In this document: one piece after another, positions 54,127-63,613 of the stretch
Layout of the letters: the number at the start of each line of letters is the position of its first letter
How positions within the stretch are numbered: position 1 is the stretch's first letter
Assembly: GCA_020628165.1 (NCBI GenBank)
Contig: JAHDFM010000001.1
Coordinates: forward strand, 155,163-219,162
DNA: 64,000 bases
Reading direction: 5' to 3'
Source of the DNA: Bdellovibrionales bacterium
GTDB taxonomy: Bacteria > Bdellovibrionota > Bdellovibrionia > Bdellovibrionales > UBA1609
Program-made: the position numbers and the translations under genes
The notes under the pieces: generated by a model
Database searches by the model: none
Told to the model about the DNA's origin: nothing
The model's input: the letters and a program-made list of their open reading frames with translations, nothing else

Positions 54127-55241
54127 TGCTAGAAAGACTTGATAAAAGTTTTTTGTTAGCACTTATTTTTTTATTAGGATTCGGCTTGGTGCAAGTGTAT
54201 TCATCAAGCTACATCTATGCCGGTGAGAAGTTTTCAAATTCACTTTACTTTTTTTACCGTCAATCCATGTTTGCATTTGTGGGGTTGATAGCACTTATTG
54301 TTGCATCACAAATTCCTTGGAAAATTTTTGAAAAATTTGGTTTTTTGTTATGGGTTCTATCCTTTATAGGGGTGATTCTTACTTTTGTTCCAGGTCTTGG
54401 GATCGAAGGTGGGGGGGCGACTAGGTGGTTGCGCATGCCATTAGGTATGCGGTTTGAACCATCAGAACTTTATAAAATCTCATGGCCCTTTTTTTTAGCG
54501 ACCATTTTTTTTAGTGACTTAAAGTTTTTAGGTAAGTGGCGCTGGCCTGTAGTAATTTCAATTGTACTAGCTTCTTTTTTCTTATTGTTAAGGCAACCTG
54601 ATTTTGGCACCGTAGTGATTTGTACATTGACTCTTTTGACCATTCTTTTTTGTTTCGGGGTGAAGTGGATGTACATTGTGTCTGGAATTATCGTAGCTAT
54701 ACCGACAGCGGTGTTGCTGGTGATTTCTGAGCCCTATCGTTATCAACGCATTGTTGCCTTTTTAGATCCATGGTCAGACCCTTCCAATAATGGTTTTCAA
54801 ATTATACAAAGCTTAATGGGGTATTACTCTGGTGGGATTATGGGCAATGGCTTGGGGCAGGGGCAGTCAAAATTATTCTTTTTACCTGAAGCTCACACCG
54901 ATTTTACTTTAGCTGTCCTAGGCGAAGAGATTGGCTTTATAGGTTTTGCCATCATCTTCATGATTTACGGTTTTGTTGTTTTTAAAGGAATTCAAGTGGC
55001 CTACCGGACGACAAAGGGCTTTCGCCAAATGGTGGCCCTTGGACTGATCTCGACCTTTGCTTTTTCTGTGATCATTAATGTGGGTGTGACCTTAGGGATG
55101 TTGCCAACAAAAGGGTTGGCGCTGCCGTTTTTAAGTTATGGCGGAAGTTCTTTGGTTTGCACCTGTTTTATGATGGGCATATTGCTAAATATTGATTCTC
55201 AAGGTTACACTTCCTATAGAAAAAGACCTAAATACAGATAA
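54123..55241 (+). CDS. ftsW: Septal peptidoglycan glycosyltransferase FtsW (SEDS family)
   Basis: The 372-residue product has about ten membrane helices and the SEDS signatures: ATRWLRMPLGMRFEPSELYK, LLRQPDFGTV, RIVAFLDPWSDP, EAHTDFTLAVLGEEIGF and LPFLSYGGSS. The catalytic Asp-equivalent lies in the HTDF loop. It polymerises lipid II with FtsI at the septum. Its ATG overlaps the preceding lipoprotein stop. It could in principle be RodA, but position in the dcw cluster supports FtsW. Confidence 0.94.
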   Translation: MMLERLDKSFLLALIFLLGFGLVQVYSSSYIYAGEKFSNSLYFFYRQSMFAFVGLIALIVASQIPWKIFEKFGFLLWVLSFIGVILTFVPGLGIEGGGATRWLRMPLGMRFEPSELYKISWPFFLATIFFSDLKFLGKWRWPVVISIVLASFFLLLRQPDFGTVVICTLTLLTILFCFGVKWMYIVSGIIVAIPTAVLLVISEPYRYQRIVAFLDPWSDPSNNGFQIIQSLMGYYSGGIMGNGLGQGQSKLFFLPEAHTDFTLAVLGEEIGFIGFAIIFMIYGFVVFKGIQVAYRTTKGFRQMVALGLISTFAFSVIINVGVTLGMLPTKGLALPFLSYGGSSLVCTCFMMGILLNIDSQGYTSYRKRPKYR

Positions 55242-55259
55242 TCATAAAAAGGGCACTTC

Positions 55260-56330
55260 TTGAAAAAAAATATCATCTTGGCAGCCGGTGGAACTGGTGG
55301 CCACATATATCCTGCCATTGCCGTGGCACAAATGCTAGAGGGCTTAAGTGACGATTTGGACATACACTTTTGGGGAGCCACCAAAGGTTTAGAAAATAAG
55401 ATCGTACCGTCTTACGGTTATAAGCTTCACCGTGCTCAAATGGGGCGATTGAATCACAATGTCAAAACATCTGAACGCTTGCTCACTTTGTTTTTGTTAC
55501 CTCTAGCCATTGTAAAATCCTTTTTTTTAATTTTACGTTTAAAGCCAAGGTTTGTGATGGGGTTCGGGGGGCACGCATCAGCGCCCTTGGTACTGGCAGC
55601 GAAGCTTCTCAGAAAAACTATCTTTTTATGGGAGCCAAACGCCATTCCTGGTCTTGCCAATCGCAAATTGTCTGCCTTTGCCAATGAAGCCTTTGTCGTT
55701 TTTGAAAAGTCTAAAATGTATATGAAGTGCCCGATCAAAGACTTTGGCATGCCCATACGCGGTGAAGTTGAAAACTCAAACCAGAAAAAAGTAAAAAGTG
55801 ATAGTTTTAACGTATTAGTTTTTGGCGGATCGCAAGGGTCTCTTGCCATTAATGAGATTATGATCAAAGCCATTCAAACAGGTTTGCTCAGTGAAAATAT
55901 AAATATTAAATTGCAAACAGGTGAACTTGGTTTTCAACAAACGCAAGACGCACTTAAGTCTTTTGAAAATGTAGAAGTGGTTGATTACATCCACAACATG
56001 CCAGACAACTACAGTTGGGCCGATGTCACCATTGCTAGAGCGGGCACAGGGACTCTTTCTGAATTAGCGAGTGTGAGTATGCCGTCTATACTCATCCCCT
56101 TACCAAATGCAGCTGACAATCATCAGTTTTACAATGCAAAAGCCTTAGCTGATAAGGAAGCCACTATTTTACTTGAGCAGAGCAAGGCTCAAGATAATGA
56201 AATTGTTAACCTAATTTTGGAGCTCAAAAAAGATAGAGAAAGCTTGAACAGTTTATCAGAAAATATTAAAAGTTTTTATCAGCCCAATTCGGCAAAAAAC
56301 ATTGCTGAATATTTATTAACTTTTTCGTAA
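55260..56330 (+). CDS. murG: UDP-GlcNAc:lipid I N-acetylglucosaminyltransferase
   Basis: The 356-residue GT-B enzyme makes lipid II on the inner face of the membrane. The G-loops AAGGTGGHIYPAI and GFGGHAS, together with FGGSQGSLAIN, and the C-terminal RAGTGTLSELAS (donor binding) are conserved. The start is TTG, 18 bases after ftsW. Confidence 0.95.
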   Translation: MKKNIILAAGGTGGHIYPAIAVAQMLEGLSDDLDIHFWGATKGLENKIVPSYGYKLHRAQMGRLNHNVKTSERLLTLFLLPLAIVKSFFLILRLKPRFVMGFGGHASAPLVLAAKLLRKTIFLWEPNAIPGLANRKLSAFANEAFVVFEKSKMYMKCPIKDFGMPIRGEVENSNQKKVKSDSFNVLVFGGSQGSLAINEIMIKAIQTGLLSENINIKLQTGELGFQQTQDALKSFENVEVVDYIHNMPDNYSWADVTIARAGTGTLSELASVSMPSILIPLPNAADNHQFYNAKALADKEATILLEQSKAQDNEIVNLILELKKDRESLNSLSENIKSFYQPNSAKNIAEYLLTFS

Positions 56331-56340
56331 ATAGTAAAAT

Positions 56341-57687
56341 ATGCAAAGTAAAAGATTATTAGAATCAAGAGTTCACTTTATTGGTGTTGGCGGCATAGGC
56401 ATGAGTGGCCTTGCTGAGCTTCTAAAAAATATGGGAGCAGATGTTTCTGGAAGTGATCTTGGTGAAAATGCACAAACAGATCGCCTTAAAAAAATTGGAG
56501 TGACAGTTTATAAAGGGCATAATGGATCCTACGTTGATGGCTGTGATGTGGTGGTTTACACAAGTGCCGTTAAAGAAGACAATCTTGAGTTTCAAAGAGC
56601 CAAAGAATTAAAAATCCCATTGATTCGTCGAGCGGAAGCTTTAGCAGAAATCATGCTCATGAAAAAGGGCTTAGCTATTGCTGGCACTCACGGAAAAACA
56701 ACGACAACAAGTTTAACCGCATCTGTCTTTATCGAAGCTAAAGTAGACCCTACCATTGTTGTGGGTGGTCGGTTAGATTTGATCAAATCAACGGCCAGCT
56801 TAGGGCAAGGCGACTGGCTCATCGCAGAGGCCGATGAAAGTGATGGCAGCTTCACCCGGCTGTCACCAGAAGTGGTGATCGTCACTAATATTGATAATGA
56901 TCATTTAGATCACTACAAAGATTTTGAAAATTTAAAGATGGCCTTTTATGATTTTGCTAGTCGCATTCCTTTTTATGGACAGTTGATTTATTGTGGGGAT
57001 GACTCCGTTTGTAGAGAGTTGTTTGAGCAGTTTCCAAAAAAGAAAGTGAGCTACGGTTTTGATAAGAGCAATGACTACTACCTAGAAGGCAGTTGTTCGC
57101 AGTACAAAATATATCACAACGAAAAGTTATTGGGTGAGATTAAATTAGCACTTCCTGGTAAGCACAACGCTTTGAACTCTTTGGCTGCTTTAGTCAGTGG
57201 TTTAGAGCAAGGGTTTTCTTTTGAAGACTGTGCTCAAGCCGTTGCCAACTTTAAAGGGGTAGATCGTCGCTTTCAACACAAGGCAAGTGTTAATGATGTC
57301 GATTATTATGATGATTACGCTCATCACCCAACTGAGCTTAAGGCAGTGTTGCAAGCTTTCCGAGAAAAGTTCCCACACAGAAAATTAAAAGTTGTTTTTC
57401 AGCCGCATAGATATTCGCGCACTAAAGAGTGTTGGGATGACTTTAAAGATTGTTTTGTCGATGCCGATGAGCTTTACATTTTAGATATATATCCAGCCGG
57501 TGAAAAACCTATCGTTGGTGTGTCGGCAAAAGAACTGTTAGCAGATATTAATTGCGACAATAAATCTTATGCTCCACTGAGTGACAGCGGCCTTGAAAAA
57601 ATAAAGGAAGAGATTCGTCCAAGTGATGTAGTGATACTTTTAGGTGCTGGAAATATTTATCGTTGGGGCGAAGGGTTGTACACTTAG
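56341..57687 (+). CDS. murC: UDP-MurNAc:L-alanine ligase
   Basis: The 448-residue Mur ligase has HFIGVGGIGMSGLAE at the start, ATP-binding AGTHGKTTTTS, the EADESDGSF segment, and YDDYAHHPTELKAVL in the C-terminal domain. It adds the first stem amino acid. murB follows with no gap. Confidence 0.96.
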   Translation: MQSKRLLESRVHFIGVGGIGMSGLAELLKNMGADVSGSDLGENAQTDRLKKIGVTVYKGHNGSYVDGCDVVVYTSAVKEDNLEFQRAKELKIPLIRRAEALAEIMLMKKGLAIAGTHGKTTTTSLTASVFIEAKVDPTIVVGGRLDLIKSTASLGQGDWLIAEADESDGSFTRLSPEVVIVTNIDNDHLDHYKDFENLKMAFYDFASRIPFYGQLIYCGDDSVCRELFEQFPKKKVSYGFDKSNDYYLEGSCSQYKIYHNEKLLGEIKLALPGKHNALNSLAALVSGLEQGFSFEDCAQAVANFKGVDRRFQHKASVNDVDYYDDYAHHPTELKAVLQAFREKFPHRKLKVVFQPHRYSRTKECWDDFKDCFVDADELYILDIYPAGEKPIVGVSAKELLADINCDNKSYAPLSDSGLEKIKEEIRPSDVVILLGAGNIYRWGEGLYT

Positions 57688-58590
57688 ATGAGTTTACCAA
57701 GTTGTGTTCAAAAAGATGTTTGTTTAAAAGAATATAACACTTGGAAGGTCGGTGGTAAGGCGGAATACTTTGCTTTACCTGCACAAGTCGATGAATTGAT
57801 TGAAGTTATTAAGTGGGCTAAGGCCAACAGTTATCAACTCACTTACTTAGGTGACGGCAGTAATGTGCTGGTTAGCGATGATGGCATTGTTGGTGTGTTG
57901 GTGTGCTTTAAAAAATTTGTTGGCATAACTCATAAAGTTGAAGATGATTTTTTAAAAATAGAATCTTTGGCCGGCACATCAAAAGCTGAAGCCTTAAAAG
58001 TTTTTTTACAATATAAATTATCTCCCGCACTTTTTTTAACTGGCTTGCCGGGCAATATAGCCGGTGGCGTGGTTATGAATGCAGGAGTTGGTGAAAAGAG
58101 AGTCCCACGCGAGTTTTGTGAAATAGTTGAGTGGGTGGACGTTCTACGTGAAAGCACCTGTGAAATAGAGCGAGTGCAGTCAAAGGACATTGATTGGAGT
58201 TATCGTTCAAGTCAAGGTTGGCAACCAGGTGTGATTGTAAAAGTTGGCTTAAAATGGCCATTACAAGAACAGCCAGATATTATGAAAGAAATAAAGATGG
58301 CTACACGCAATCGCATAATGAAGCAGCCGATCAATCAACCGAGCTGTGGTTCTGTTTTTAGGAACCCAAAACCACATTCTTCAGGAGCATTGATTGAGCA
58401 GGCTGGGTTGAAAGGGTTTTCGATTGGCGGCGCATCCGTTTCAACCAAACACGCTAACTTCATAATTACTGCTCCCAATTCAAAATCAAAAGATGTCGAT
58501 GCTCTCATCAAGCATGTACAAAAAGAAATCTACGACAAAAACAACATTGAACTCCATACTGAAGTCGTTTACTTAGGACCCTGGGGCTAA
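57688..58590 (+). CDS. murB: UDP-N-acetylenolpyruvoylglucosamine reductase
   Basis: The 300-residue flavoenzyme makes UDP-MurNAc. It shows YNTWKVGGKAEYFA, FAD-binding YLGDGSNVLVSDDG, GLPGNIAGGVVMNAG, the YRSSQG segment, and QPSCGSVFRNPK with the catalytic Ser and the following EQAGLKGFSIGGASVS. The C-terminal form without the extra YRSSK-loop domain is the type II/IIa arrangement. It is the last enzyme gene before an AT-rich gap and the ftsQ-ftsA-ftsZ group. Confidence 0.95.
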   Translation: MSLPSCVQKDVCLKEYNTWKVGGKAEYFALPAQVDELIEVIKWAKANSYQLTYLGDGSNVLVSDDGIVGVLVCFKKFVGITHKVEDDFLKIESLAGTSKAEALKVFLQYKLSPALFLTGLPGNIAGGVVMNAGVGEKRVPREFCEIVEWVDVLRESTCEIERVQSKDIDWSYRSSQGWQPGVIVKVGLKWPLQEQPDIMKEIKMATRNRIMKQPINQPSCGSVFRNPKPHSSGALIEQAGLKGFSIGGASVSTKHANFIITAPNSKSKDVDALIKHVQKEIYDKNNIELHTEVVYLGPWG

Positions 58591-58629
58591 CTTAGATATT
58601 TATTAAGAATTAAGTTGATAAAGGTGTCT

Positions 58630-58658
58630 GTTATCATAAGCGCAGCGAAGGACCTATC
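58630..58658 (+). repeat. Dispersed intergenic repeat, copy 4
   Basis: GTTATCATAAGC followed by AGCGAAGGACCT. It faces copy 5 on the other strand 40 bases downstream, so the two could pair into a long stem. Confidence 0.6.
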
Positions 58659-58697
58659 GTTATCACACCATTTACGTTCAACAAGTGTTATGAGTTA

Positions 58698-58723
58698 AGA
58701 TCCTTCGTTTCAATCAGGACGAC
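58698..58723 (-). repeat. Dispersed intergenic repeat, copy 5
   Basis: On the minus strand it reads GTCGTCCTGATT, then GAAACGAAGGATCT. It is inverted relative to copy 4. Confidence 0.6.
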
Positions 58724-58964
58724 GCGATATTACAGTCATTAGTTTTATATATTAATCTTCAATAGAACTGTCTCAAAGCAGGATAAAAGGCTAATTTAAA
58801 GCATGATTTCTCCCTTAAACGCCTAAAAACAACGATAATAATAGCAGTTAGAAGATCGTCATATTTTATGAAGAGGCAAGTTTTTGATCGTAAATAGGTG
58901 AGCTAAACTGACAAGCTAAAAGCAATTTTATTAACTAACACAGTAACAAACAAAGAGGTGATAT

Positions 58965-59120
58965 ATGAAGTACATAATAATCATACTGACAGTTCTCGGT
59001 TTTTCTTCAGTTTCTTTTGCTGGTGAAAGCTGTGATAGCAACAAAGACAAATCAAAAGAAGTGAGAAGCTCGGCTTCTGAAAGCTCTTCAAGCTCTTCTG
59101 AGTCGAGTGATTCGGAGTAA
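58965..59120 (+). CDS. 51-residue exported Ser-rich peptide
   Basis: An ATG preceded by AGAGGTG at a standard distance opens a 51-codon frame. Residues 1-19 (MKYIIIILTVLGFSSVSFA) form a clear signal peptide with an AxA-like cleavage site. The mature part of about 32 residues contains one Cys (Cys23), a charged Lys-rich stretch, and an SASESSSSSSESSDSE tail, giving a very acidic Ser-rich end. It is followed by a good terminator, so it is likely a real gene on its own transcript, between murB and ftsQ. Function is unknown. The tail could be a linker-like or metal-binding segment. Confidence 0.6.
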   Translation: MKYIIIILTVLGFSSVSFAGESCDSNKDKSKEVRSSASESSSSSSESSDSE

Positions 59121-59148
59121 TTTATTCTTGTTATTTTGTGCTGGAGCG

Positions 59149-59176
59149 ATAGGCCCTTCGCTCCGCTCAGGATGAC
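59149..59176 (-). repeat. Dispersed intergenic repeat, copy 6
   Basis: On the minus strand it reads GTCATCCTGAGC, then GGAGCGAAGGGCCT, the cleanest copy. It lies behind the Ser-rich peptide gene, before its terminator. Confidence 0.65.
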
Positions 59177-59194
59177 GTGCTTTTACTAAAGATG

Positions 59195-59219
59195 AAAGGG
59201 TTATCTTTAACCCTTTTTT
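59195..59219 (+). terminator. Rho-independent terminator before ftsQ
   Basis: AAAGGGTTA and TAACCCTTT pair around a four-base loop, followed by three further T residues (six in all). It ends transcription of the small peptide gene, and of any read-through from murB, about 40 bases before ftsQ. Confidence 0.8.
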
Positions 59220-59256
59220 GTTCTTAATATTTTCTTAAAACTAGTGTTTAATATTA

Positions 59257-59988
59257 GTGATGATAAAAAAAATAACTTTTGTTTTTGCTTTTGTAATCGT
59301 GCTTTCTTCGCTGGTCGCATTCTCTGTGTATCAAGGTGTCTTTAATATCAATAAAGTGAATATGCAGGTTGTGAATGGCACTAAAAACTTAGATAAAAAT
59401 TCTATCGTTAAAGTTGGGCAAAAAAGTTTAAAGGAGATCATTGGTCGTCCTATTTTCATGTTTTCTTTACAGGATGCTTATAAAACTTTATCTAAAGATC
59501 CAAGAATTCAAAGTCTTACTCTGAAAAGAAAGTTTCCTAGCCAAGTGAACATAGAGATCACTCCTAAAAATGTTGTTGCCTCTATGATGTCTTTTAAAGT
59601 GGGTTTGCACTCGTTGACAGGTGAGGGGGATATTTTACCGGTTCAACTTTCATTGCAAAATAATGATTTGCCCATTTTAAGAGGAGTGAACTTTCACAAA
59701 GATAAAAAATTAAGATTGCATGTCATTCAGTTGTTAAAAGACATTCCAGAGAAAGGTCTTTTCAGTCAGCAAAACATTTCTGAGATTAGATACGATAAAA
59801 AAAATGGTTTTATTATTTATTTAAGTTCTCACGACTCTTTAATTAAATTAGGTAAAAAAGATTTCCAAAAAAAATCAAGTCACATCGAAAGAGCGATGAG
59901 TTACCTTGAAAGTCAAAAATTGGAGGGTCGCGTTATCGACGCTCGTTATTCAAAAAAAGTTGTTGTCAAGCTGCGTAATGAACCTTAG
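59257..59988 (+). CDS. ftsQ: Cell division protein FtsQ/DivIB
   Basis: The 243-residue product has one N-terminal membrane helix (about residues 5-25), a POTRA domain (about 30-105, NINKVNMQVVNG to FPSQVNIEITPK), and a beta domain to the end (RVIDARYSKKVVVKL). It recruits FtsL/FtsB to the septum. The start is the GTG at 59257 or the ATG three bases later. No ribosome binding site is evident and the terminator ends 40 bases upstream, so its promoter must lie in the short gap. Confidence 0.88.
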   Translation: MMIKKITFVFAFVIVLSSLVAFSVYQGVFNINKVNMQVVNGTKNLDKNSIVKVGQKSLKEIIGRPIFMFSLQDAYKTLSKDPRIQSLTLKRKFPSQVNIEITPKNVVASMMSFKVGLHSLTGEGDILPVQLSLQNNDLPILRGVNFHKDKKLRLHVIQLLKDIPEKGLFSQQNISEIRYDKKNGFIIYLSSHDSLIKLGKKDFQKKSSHIERAMSYLESQKLEGRVIDARYSKKVVVKLRNEP

Positions 59989-60074
59989 GCTTAAAATAGG
60001 GTTTTTTCTTAACTATTACGTTAAGTTCCAAGACCAAAGTGTGCAATGAATGCACGCAATACAAAAGGATTTGT

Positions 60075-61334
60075 ATGTCTAAAGTTAATCGCAAACCTGT
60101 ACACATAGCATCCTTAGATATTGGATCTACTAAGGTGGTGTTTTCAATTGCTTTAGCTAAACCTGAAGGCATCGAAGTCATCGGTGTGGGCACTGTTCCC
60201 CATCAAGGTGTTAAGCAAGGCACCGTCGTAAATATAGATACGACTACAGAATCCATTATTAAAGCAAAAGAAGAAGCTGAGCTCATGGCCGGTGTGAAAG
60301 TTGATGAAGTTTGGCTTGGCATTGGTGGTTCACACGTTCAATCTTTTCAGTCAAACGGTATGGTGGCTGTTAGTGGCAGAGAAGTTTTAGACACAGATAT
60401 AGACCGTGTTATTGAGGCGGCAAAAGCTGTGGCCATTCCGTCAGATCGCAAAGTTTTGCACGTTATCCCAAATTTTTACAAAGTGGATTCTCAAACGGGT
60501 ATTAGTGATCCATTAGGAATGTCTGGCGTTCGTTTAGAAGCCAGTGTTCATATTGTAACCGGTTTAAAGTCAGCCATACAAAACTCTGTCAAAGCCACTG
60601 AAAAAGCTGGCTTAAAAGTTTGTGGAACTGTTTTACAGTCATTGGCTGCAGCTATGTCAGTGCTGACGGACGATGAAAAGAAACTAGGTGTGACTTTGTC
60701 TATCTTAGGTGGTGGCAAGTGTGAGCTCATTACTTTCATTGCTGGGAGCGCTGTGCACACCCACGTTATACCAGTAGGTGGCCAACATTTTACTAGTGAC
60801 ATAGCACTTGGTTTAAGAACCACGCAACAAAATGCAGAAAATTTAAAATGCAAACACGCACACGCAATTGCAGCTTCTGTCACTGATTCAGAAAACATTG
60901 AAGTTGAAAGTGTGGGCGGCAGACCGCCTAGAACCATTGATAAGAAAACTCTTTGTCAAATTGTGGAAGCAAGAAGTGAAGAGACTCTTCAGCTCATCAC
61001 AAATGAACTTGAAAGATCAGGGTTGCACAAGCAGCTTGGTTCAGGGGTTGTTCTTACCGGTGGTGGCAGTCAGCTGAAAGGGTTGTTAGAGCTCGCTGAC
61101 TTTCAAATGGATATACCTGTCAGGCTTGGTGTTCCAAAGCAAGTGGGTGGTTTGACCGATGTTGTGAAAACGGCAGCGTATTCAACCACAGTAGGTTTGT
61201 TGTTGTATGCAAGACAACAAATCAAACAAGTTATTAAAGAAGATAACAACAATGAAGACAATAGATACGAACTGAAGTCGCTCAAGTCGATGAGCAGTAG
61301 GTTTAAAAAGTACTTTGAGAATTTAATCAACTAG
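60075..61334 (+). CDS. ftsA: Cell division protein FtsA
   Basis: The 419-residue actin-fold protein tethers FtsZ to the membrane. [12 protein letters not shown] is the phosphate-1 loop, and [22 protein letters not shown] and [13 protein letters not shown] are further family segments. The C-terminal [13 protein letters not shown] is the amphipathic membrane-targeting helix. I chose the ATG at 60075, which has AAAGGA upstream. An ATG at 60039 would add 12 residues with Cys and Tyr that are not typical. Confidence 0.95.
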   Translation: MSKVNRKPVHIASLDIGSTKVVFSIALAKPEGIEVIGVGTVPHQGVKQGTVVNIDTTTESIIKAKEEAELMAGVKVDEVWLGIGGSHVQSFQSNGMVAVSGREVLDTDIDRVIEAAKAVAIPSDRKVLHVIPNFYKVDSQTGISDPLGMSGVRLEASVHIVTGLKSAIQNSVKATEKAGLKVCGTVLQSLAAAMSVLTDDEKKLGVTLSILGGGKCELITFIAGSAVHTHVIPVGGQHFTSDIALGLRTTQQNAENLKCKHAHAIAASVTDSENIEVESVGGRPPRTIDKKTLCQIVEARSEETLQLITNELERSGLHKQLGSGVVLTGGGSQLKGLLELADFQMDIPVRLGVPKQVGGLTDVVKTAAYSTTVGLLLYARQQIKQVIKEDNNNEDNRYELKSLKSMSSRFKKYFENLIN

Positions 61335-61342
61335 GGGGAAAA

Positions 61343-62839
61343 ATGTTTGAACTTGAAGAAAGCACAAATTTAGGTGCACAGATAAAAGTTGTTGGCGTCG
61401 GTGGTGGCGGAAACAACGCTGTCCAAACCATGATTGAAGGTGGCTTGGAAGGGGTAGAGTTCATCGTAGCAAACACAGATAGGCAGTGCCTCGAGGCAAC
61501 AAAGGCTGATAAAAAAATCAACTTAGGAAGCGAGTTGACGAAAGGTCTTGGAGCTGGTGCTAATCCTGAAATAGGCAAACGTGCAGCCATTGAATCTTAC
61601 AATGATATAGTTGCCGCTTTAGAAGGTGCCGACATGGTTTTCGTCACAGCCGGAATGGGCGGTGGCACAGGAACAGGTGGCGCCCCGATAGTTGCTAAGA
61701 TTGCCAAAGAGCTTGGCGCCCTAACTATTGGTGTGGTGACACGACCATTCATCTTTGAAGGTCGCAAAAGAAAAAAACATGCAGACCTTGGAATCACTGA
61801 GCTGAAAGAAAATGTCGACACTTTGATCGTTATTCCCAACCAAAAGTTATTGTCGATTTCTAGTGAAAAAACTCCACTCGTAGATACTTTTAAACAAGCT
61901 GATCACGTTTTGTTCCAGGCTGTGAAAGGAATCTCAGACCTAATCAACATACGCGGTTTGATCAACTTAGACTTTGCTGACATCAAAACTGTGATGGCGT
62001 CTCAAGGTATGGCAATCATGGGCTCAGGGTCTGCGACAGGTGACAACAGAGCCGTTGAAGCAGCCAGTGCTGCCATCTCGTCTCCACTGTTAGAAAACAT
62101 TGCCATTGATGGAGCAACAGGAATTATCATTAACGTGACAGGTGGATCTGACTTAACTCTTTGGGAAGTCAACGAAGCTTCAACTCTTATCACGGAAGCG
62201 GCTCACGAAGAGGCCGAAATTATCTTTGGTGCTGTGATTGATGATACAATGACTGACGAAGTTCGCGTAACAGTGATAGCCACGGGCTTTGGTGATGAGA
62301 ATCAAAGAATGATCACCGATCAGGTGAGTAAATTGAAGTTAATGGCACAGGCTAACTTATTAAATAGCATGCAACAAAACCAAGTTGATCCAGCTATGCC
62401 AGTAGCTCCAACTCCTCCTCAGTTGCAACCAACTGTGCCGGCAGAACCAATCAGTCCTGCGACAACGCTTCAACCACAGCCGCAACAACAAGTCGCGCCG
62501 ACTCCGCAAATGCCAGTACAGGCTCCACAGCCAGAGGTGAGAGCTGAGCCAGCACCTCAACCTCTAACACCTCCGGTGAATATGCCAGCTCAGAACACGA
62601 CCACAGCGAAAGTGCTTCCACGAGATATGTTGATGGCTAAAGTGAAAGCTTTTCAAGAGAGCCAAGGTGATGCCGTTCCAGCAGGAGTTCAGCCGGAACA
62701 GTTGACAATGAATGTGGAAGAGGCTTATCAAGATCCTCAAGGAGTAACGGCGAGTTCCCCGTTTGATGTGGACAATTTAGAGATCCCATCTTACTTGAGA
62801 AAGCAAAAACAACAAAACAATGAAGGCAGAAACAGCTAA
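61343..62839 (+). CDS. ftsZ: Cell division protein FtsZ
   Basis: The 498-residue tubulin homologue forms the Z-ring. The GTP-binding signature [13 protein letters not shown] and the T7-loop region DFADIKTVM are intact. The globular part ends near residue 320. A long Pro/Gln-rich linker (about 345-430) follows, then a conserved tail peptide [10 protein letters not shown] that binds FtsA. The linker is longer than in many species. AGGGGG lies just before the ATG. lpxH starts inside its last codons. Confidence 0.97.
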   Translation: MFELEESTNLGAQIKVVGVGGGGNNAVQTMIEGGLEGVEFIVANTDRQCLEATKADKKINLGSELTKGLGAGANPEIGKRAAIESYNDIVAALEGADMVFVTAGMGGGTGTGGAPIVAKIAKELGALTIGVVTRPFIFEGRKRKKHADLGITELKENVDTLIVIPNQKLLSISSEKTPLVDTFKQADHVLFQAVKGISDLINIRGLINLDFADIKTVMASQGMAIMGSGSATGDNRAVEAASAAISSPLLENIAIDGATGIIINVTGGSDLTLWEVNEASTLITEAAHEEAEIIFGAVIDDTMTDEVRVTVIATGFGDENQRMITDQVSKLKLMAQANLLNSMQQNQVDPAMPVAPTPPQLQPTVPAEPISPATTLQPQPQQQVAPTPQMPVQAPQPEVRAEPAPQPLTPPVNMPAQNTTTAKVLPRDMLMAKVKAFQESQGDAVPAGVQPEQLTMNVEEAYQDPQGVTASSPFDVDNLEIPSYLRKQKQQNNEGRNS

Positions 62840-63584
62840 TCAATTTAAGTTTCATTTTTTATCCGATTTGCATTTGGGCTCGAGTCACGAGCCCAATTTT
62901 TTATTGTTCTTAAATTATTTAAAAAGTTTGTCTGAAAAAAAAGTCACTCATCTTTTTTTGCTGGGGGATATATTTGACCTTTGGGTTGGTGATCAAAAGT
63001 ATTTTGTCGAAAAGTACAAGCCAATCGTTGAAGAGTTAAAGAGTCTTTCTAAAAGTGGTGTTGAGATCCATTACTTTGAAGGCAACCATGACTTTCTGTT
63101 TAGAAATTTTTGGCAAAAGGAAGTGGGTGTCTATGTCTACGATGGTCCACAAAGGTTAGAGATTTGTGGTCTCAATTTATTACTTGCTCATGGAGATCAG
63201 ATCGATAAAGACGACATTGGCTACATTCGCTTACGCAAATTCTTTCGCAGTGGTCTTGCTAAGTTCATAGTTTTTAACTTGCCAGAAGTGATTACTAGAA
63301 AAGTTGGGGAGTTCGCCGACAAAAAAAGTCACGGACAAAACTTGCGTGACCCAGAAGACAAAAAAAGAGTCGTCAACTTAGTCAGAAAGTACGCCGAAAC
63401 AAGTTATAAAAACATGCCCTTTGATTACTGTTTCACTGGTCATTTTCATGTAAAGGATGAGTACTGTGTTATAGATTCAGCTAAGTCTATCAATCTTGGA
63501 ACATGGCTAGACGAACCCAGTTTCTACGAAGTAACAAGCAACTCTAGCAAATTCATAACCTTGAATAAAGCCACGTCTTCTTGA
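62820..63584 (+). CDS. lpxH: UDP-2,3-diacylglucosamine diphosphatase
   Basis: The 254-residue metallophosphoesterase removes UMP from UDP-diacylglucosamine in lipid A synthesis. The metal motifs are [14 protein letters not shown] (family GDxFdxW), EGNHDF, AHGDQID and GHFHVKDE. LpxH rather than LpxI or LpxG is supported by the combination and length. It overlaps ftsZ by 20 bases, an unusual link between division and lipid A synthesis by position. Confidence 0.9.
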   Translation: MKAETANQFKFHFLSDLHLGSSHEPNFLLFLNYLKSLSEKKVTHLFLLGDIFDLWVGDQKYFVEKYKPIVEELKSLSKSGVEIHYFEGNHDFLFRNFWQKEVGVYVYDGPQRLEICGLNLLLAHGDQIDKDDIGYIRLRKFFRSGLAKFIVFNLPEVITRKVGEFADKKSHGQNLRDPEDKKRVVNLVRKYAETSYKNMPFDYCFTGHFHVKDEYCVIDSAKSINLGTWLDEPSFYEVTSNSSKFITLNKATSS

Positions 63585-63613
63585 GTAGAGCAATGAGCCT
63601 ACAGTAGAAAAAA

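Larger units (their letters stand above)
58591..58964. other. 374-bp intergenic region with repeat copies
   Basis: It holds two copies of the dispersed repeat in opposite orientation and otherwise AT-rich sequence. No ORF over 30 codons with a ribosome binding site is seen, until the small peptide gene at its right end. Confidence 0.5.
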
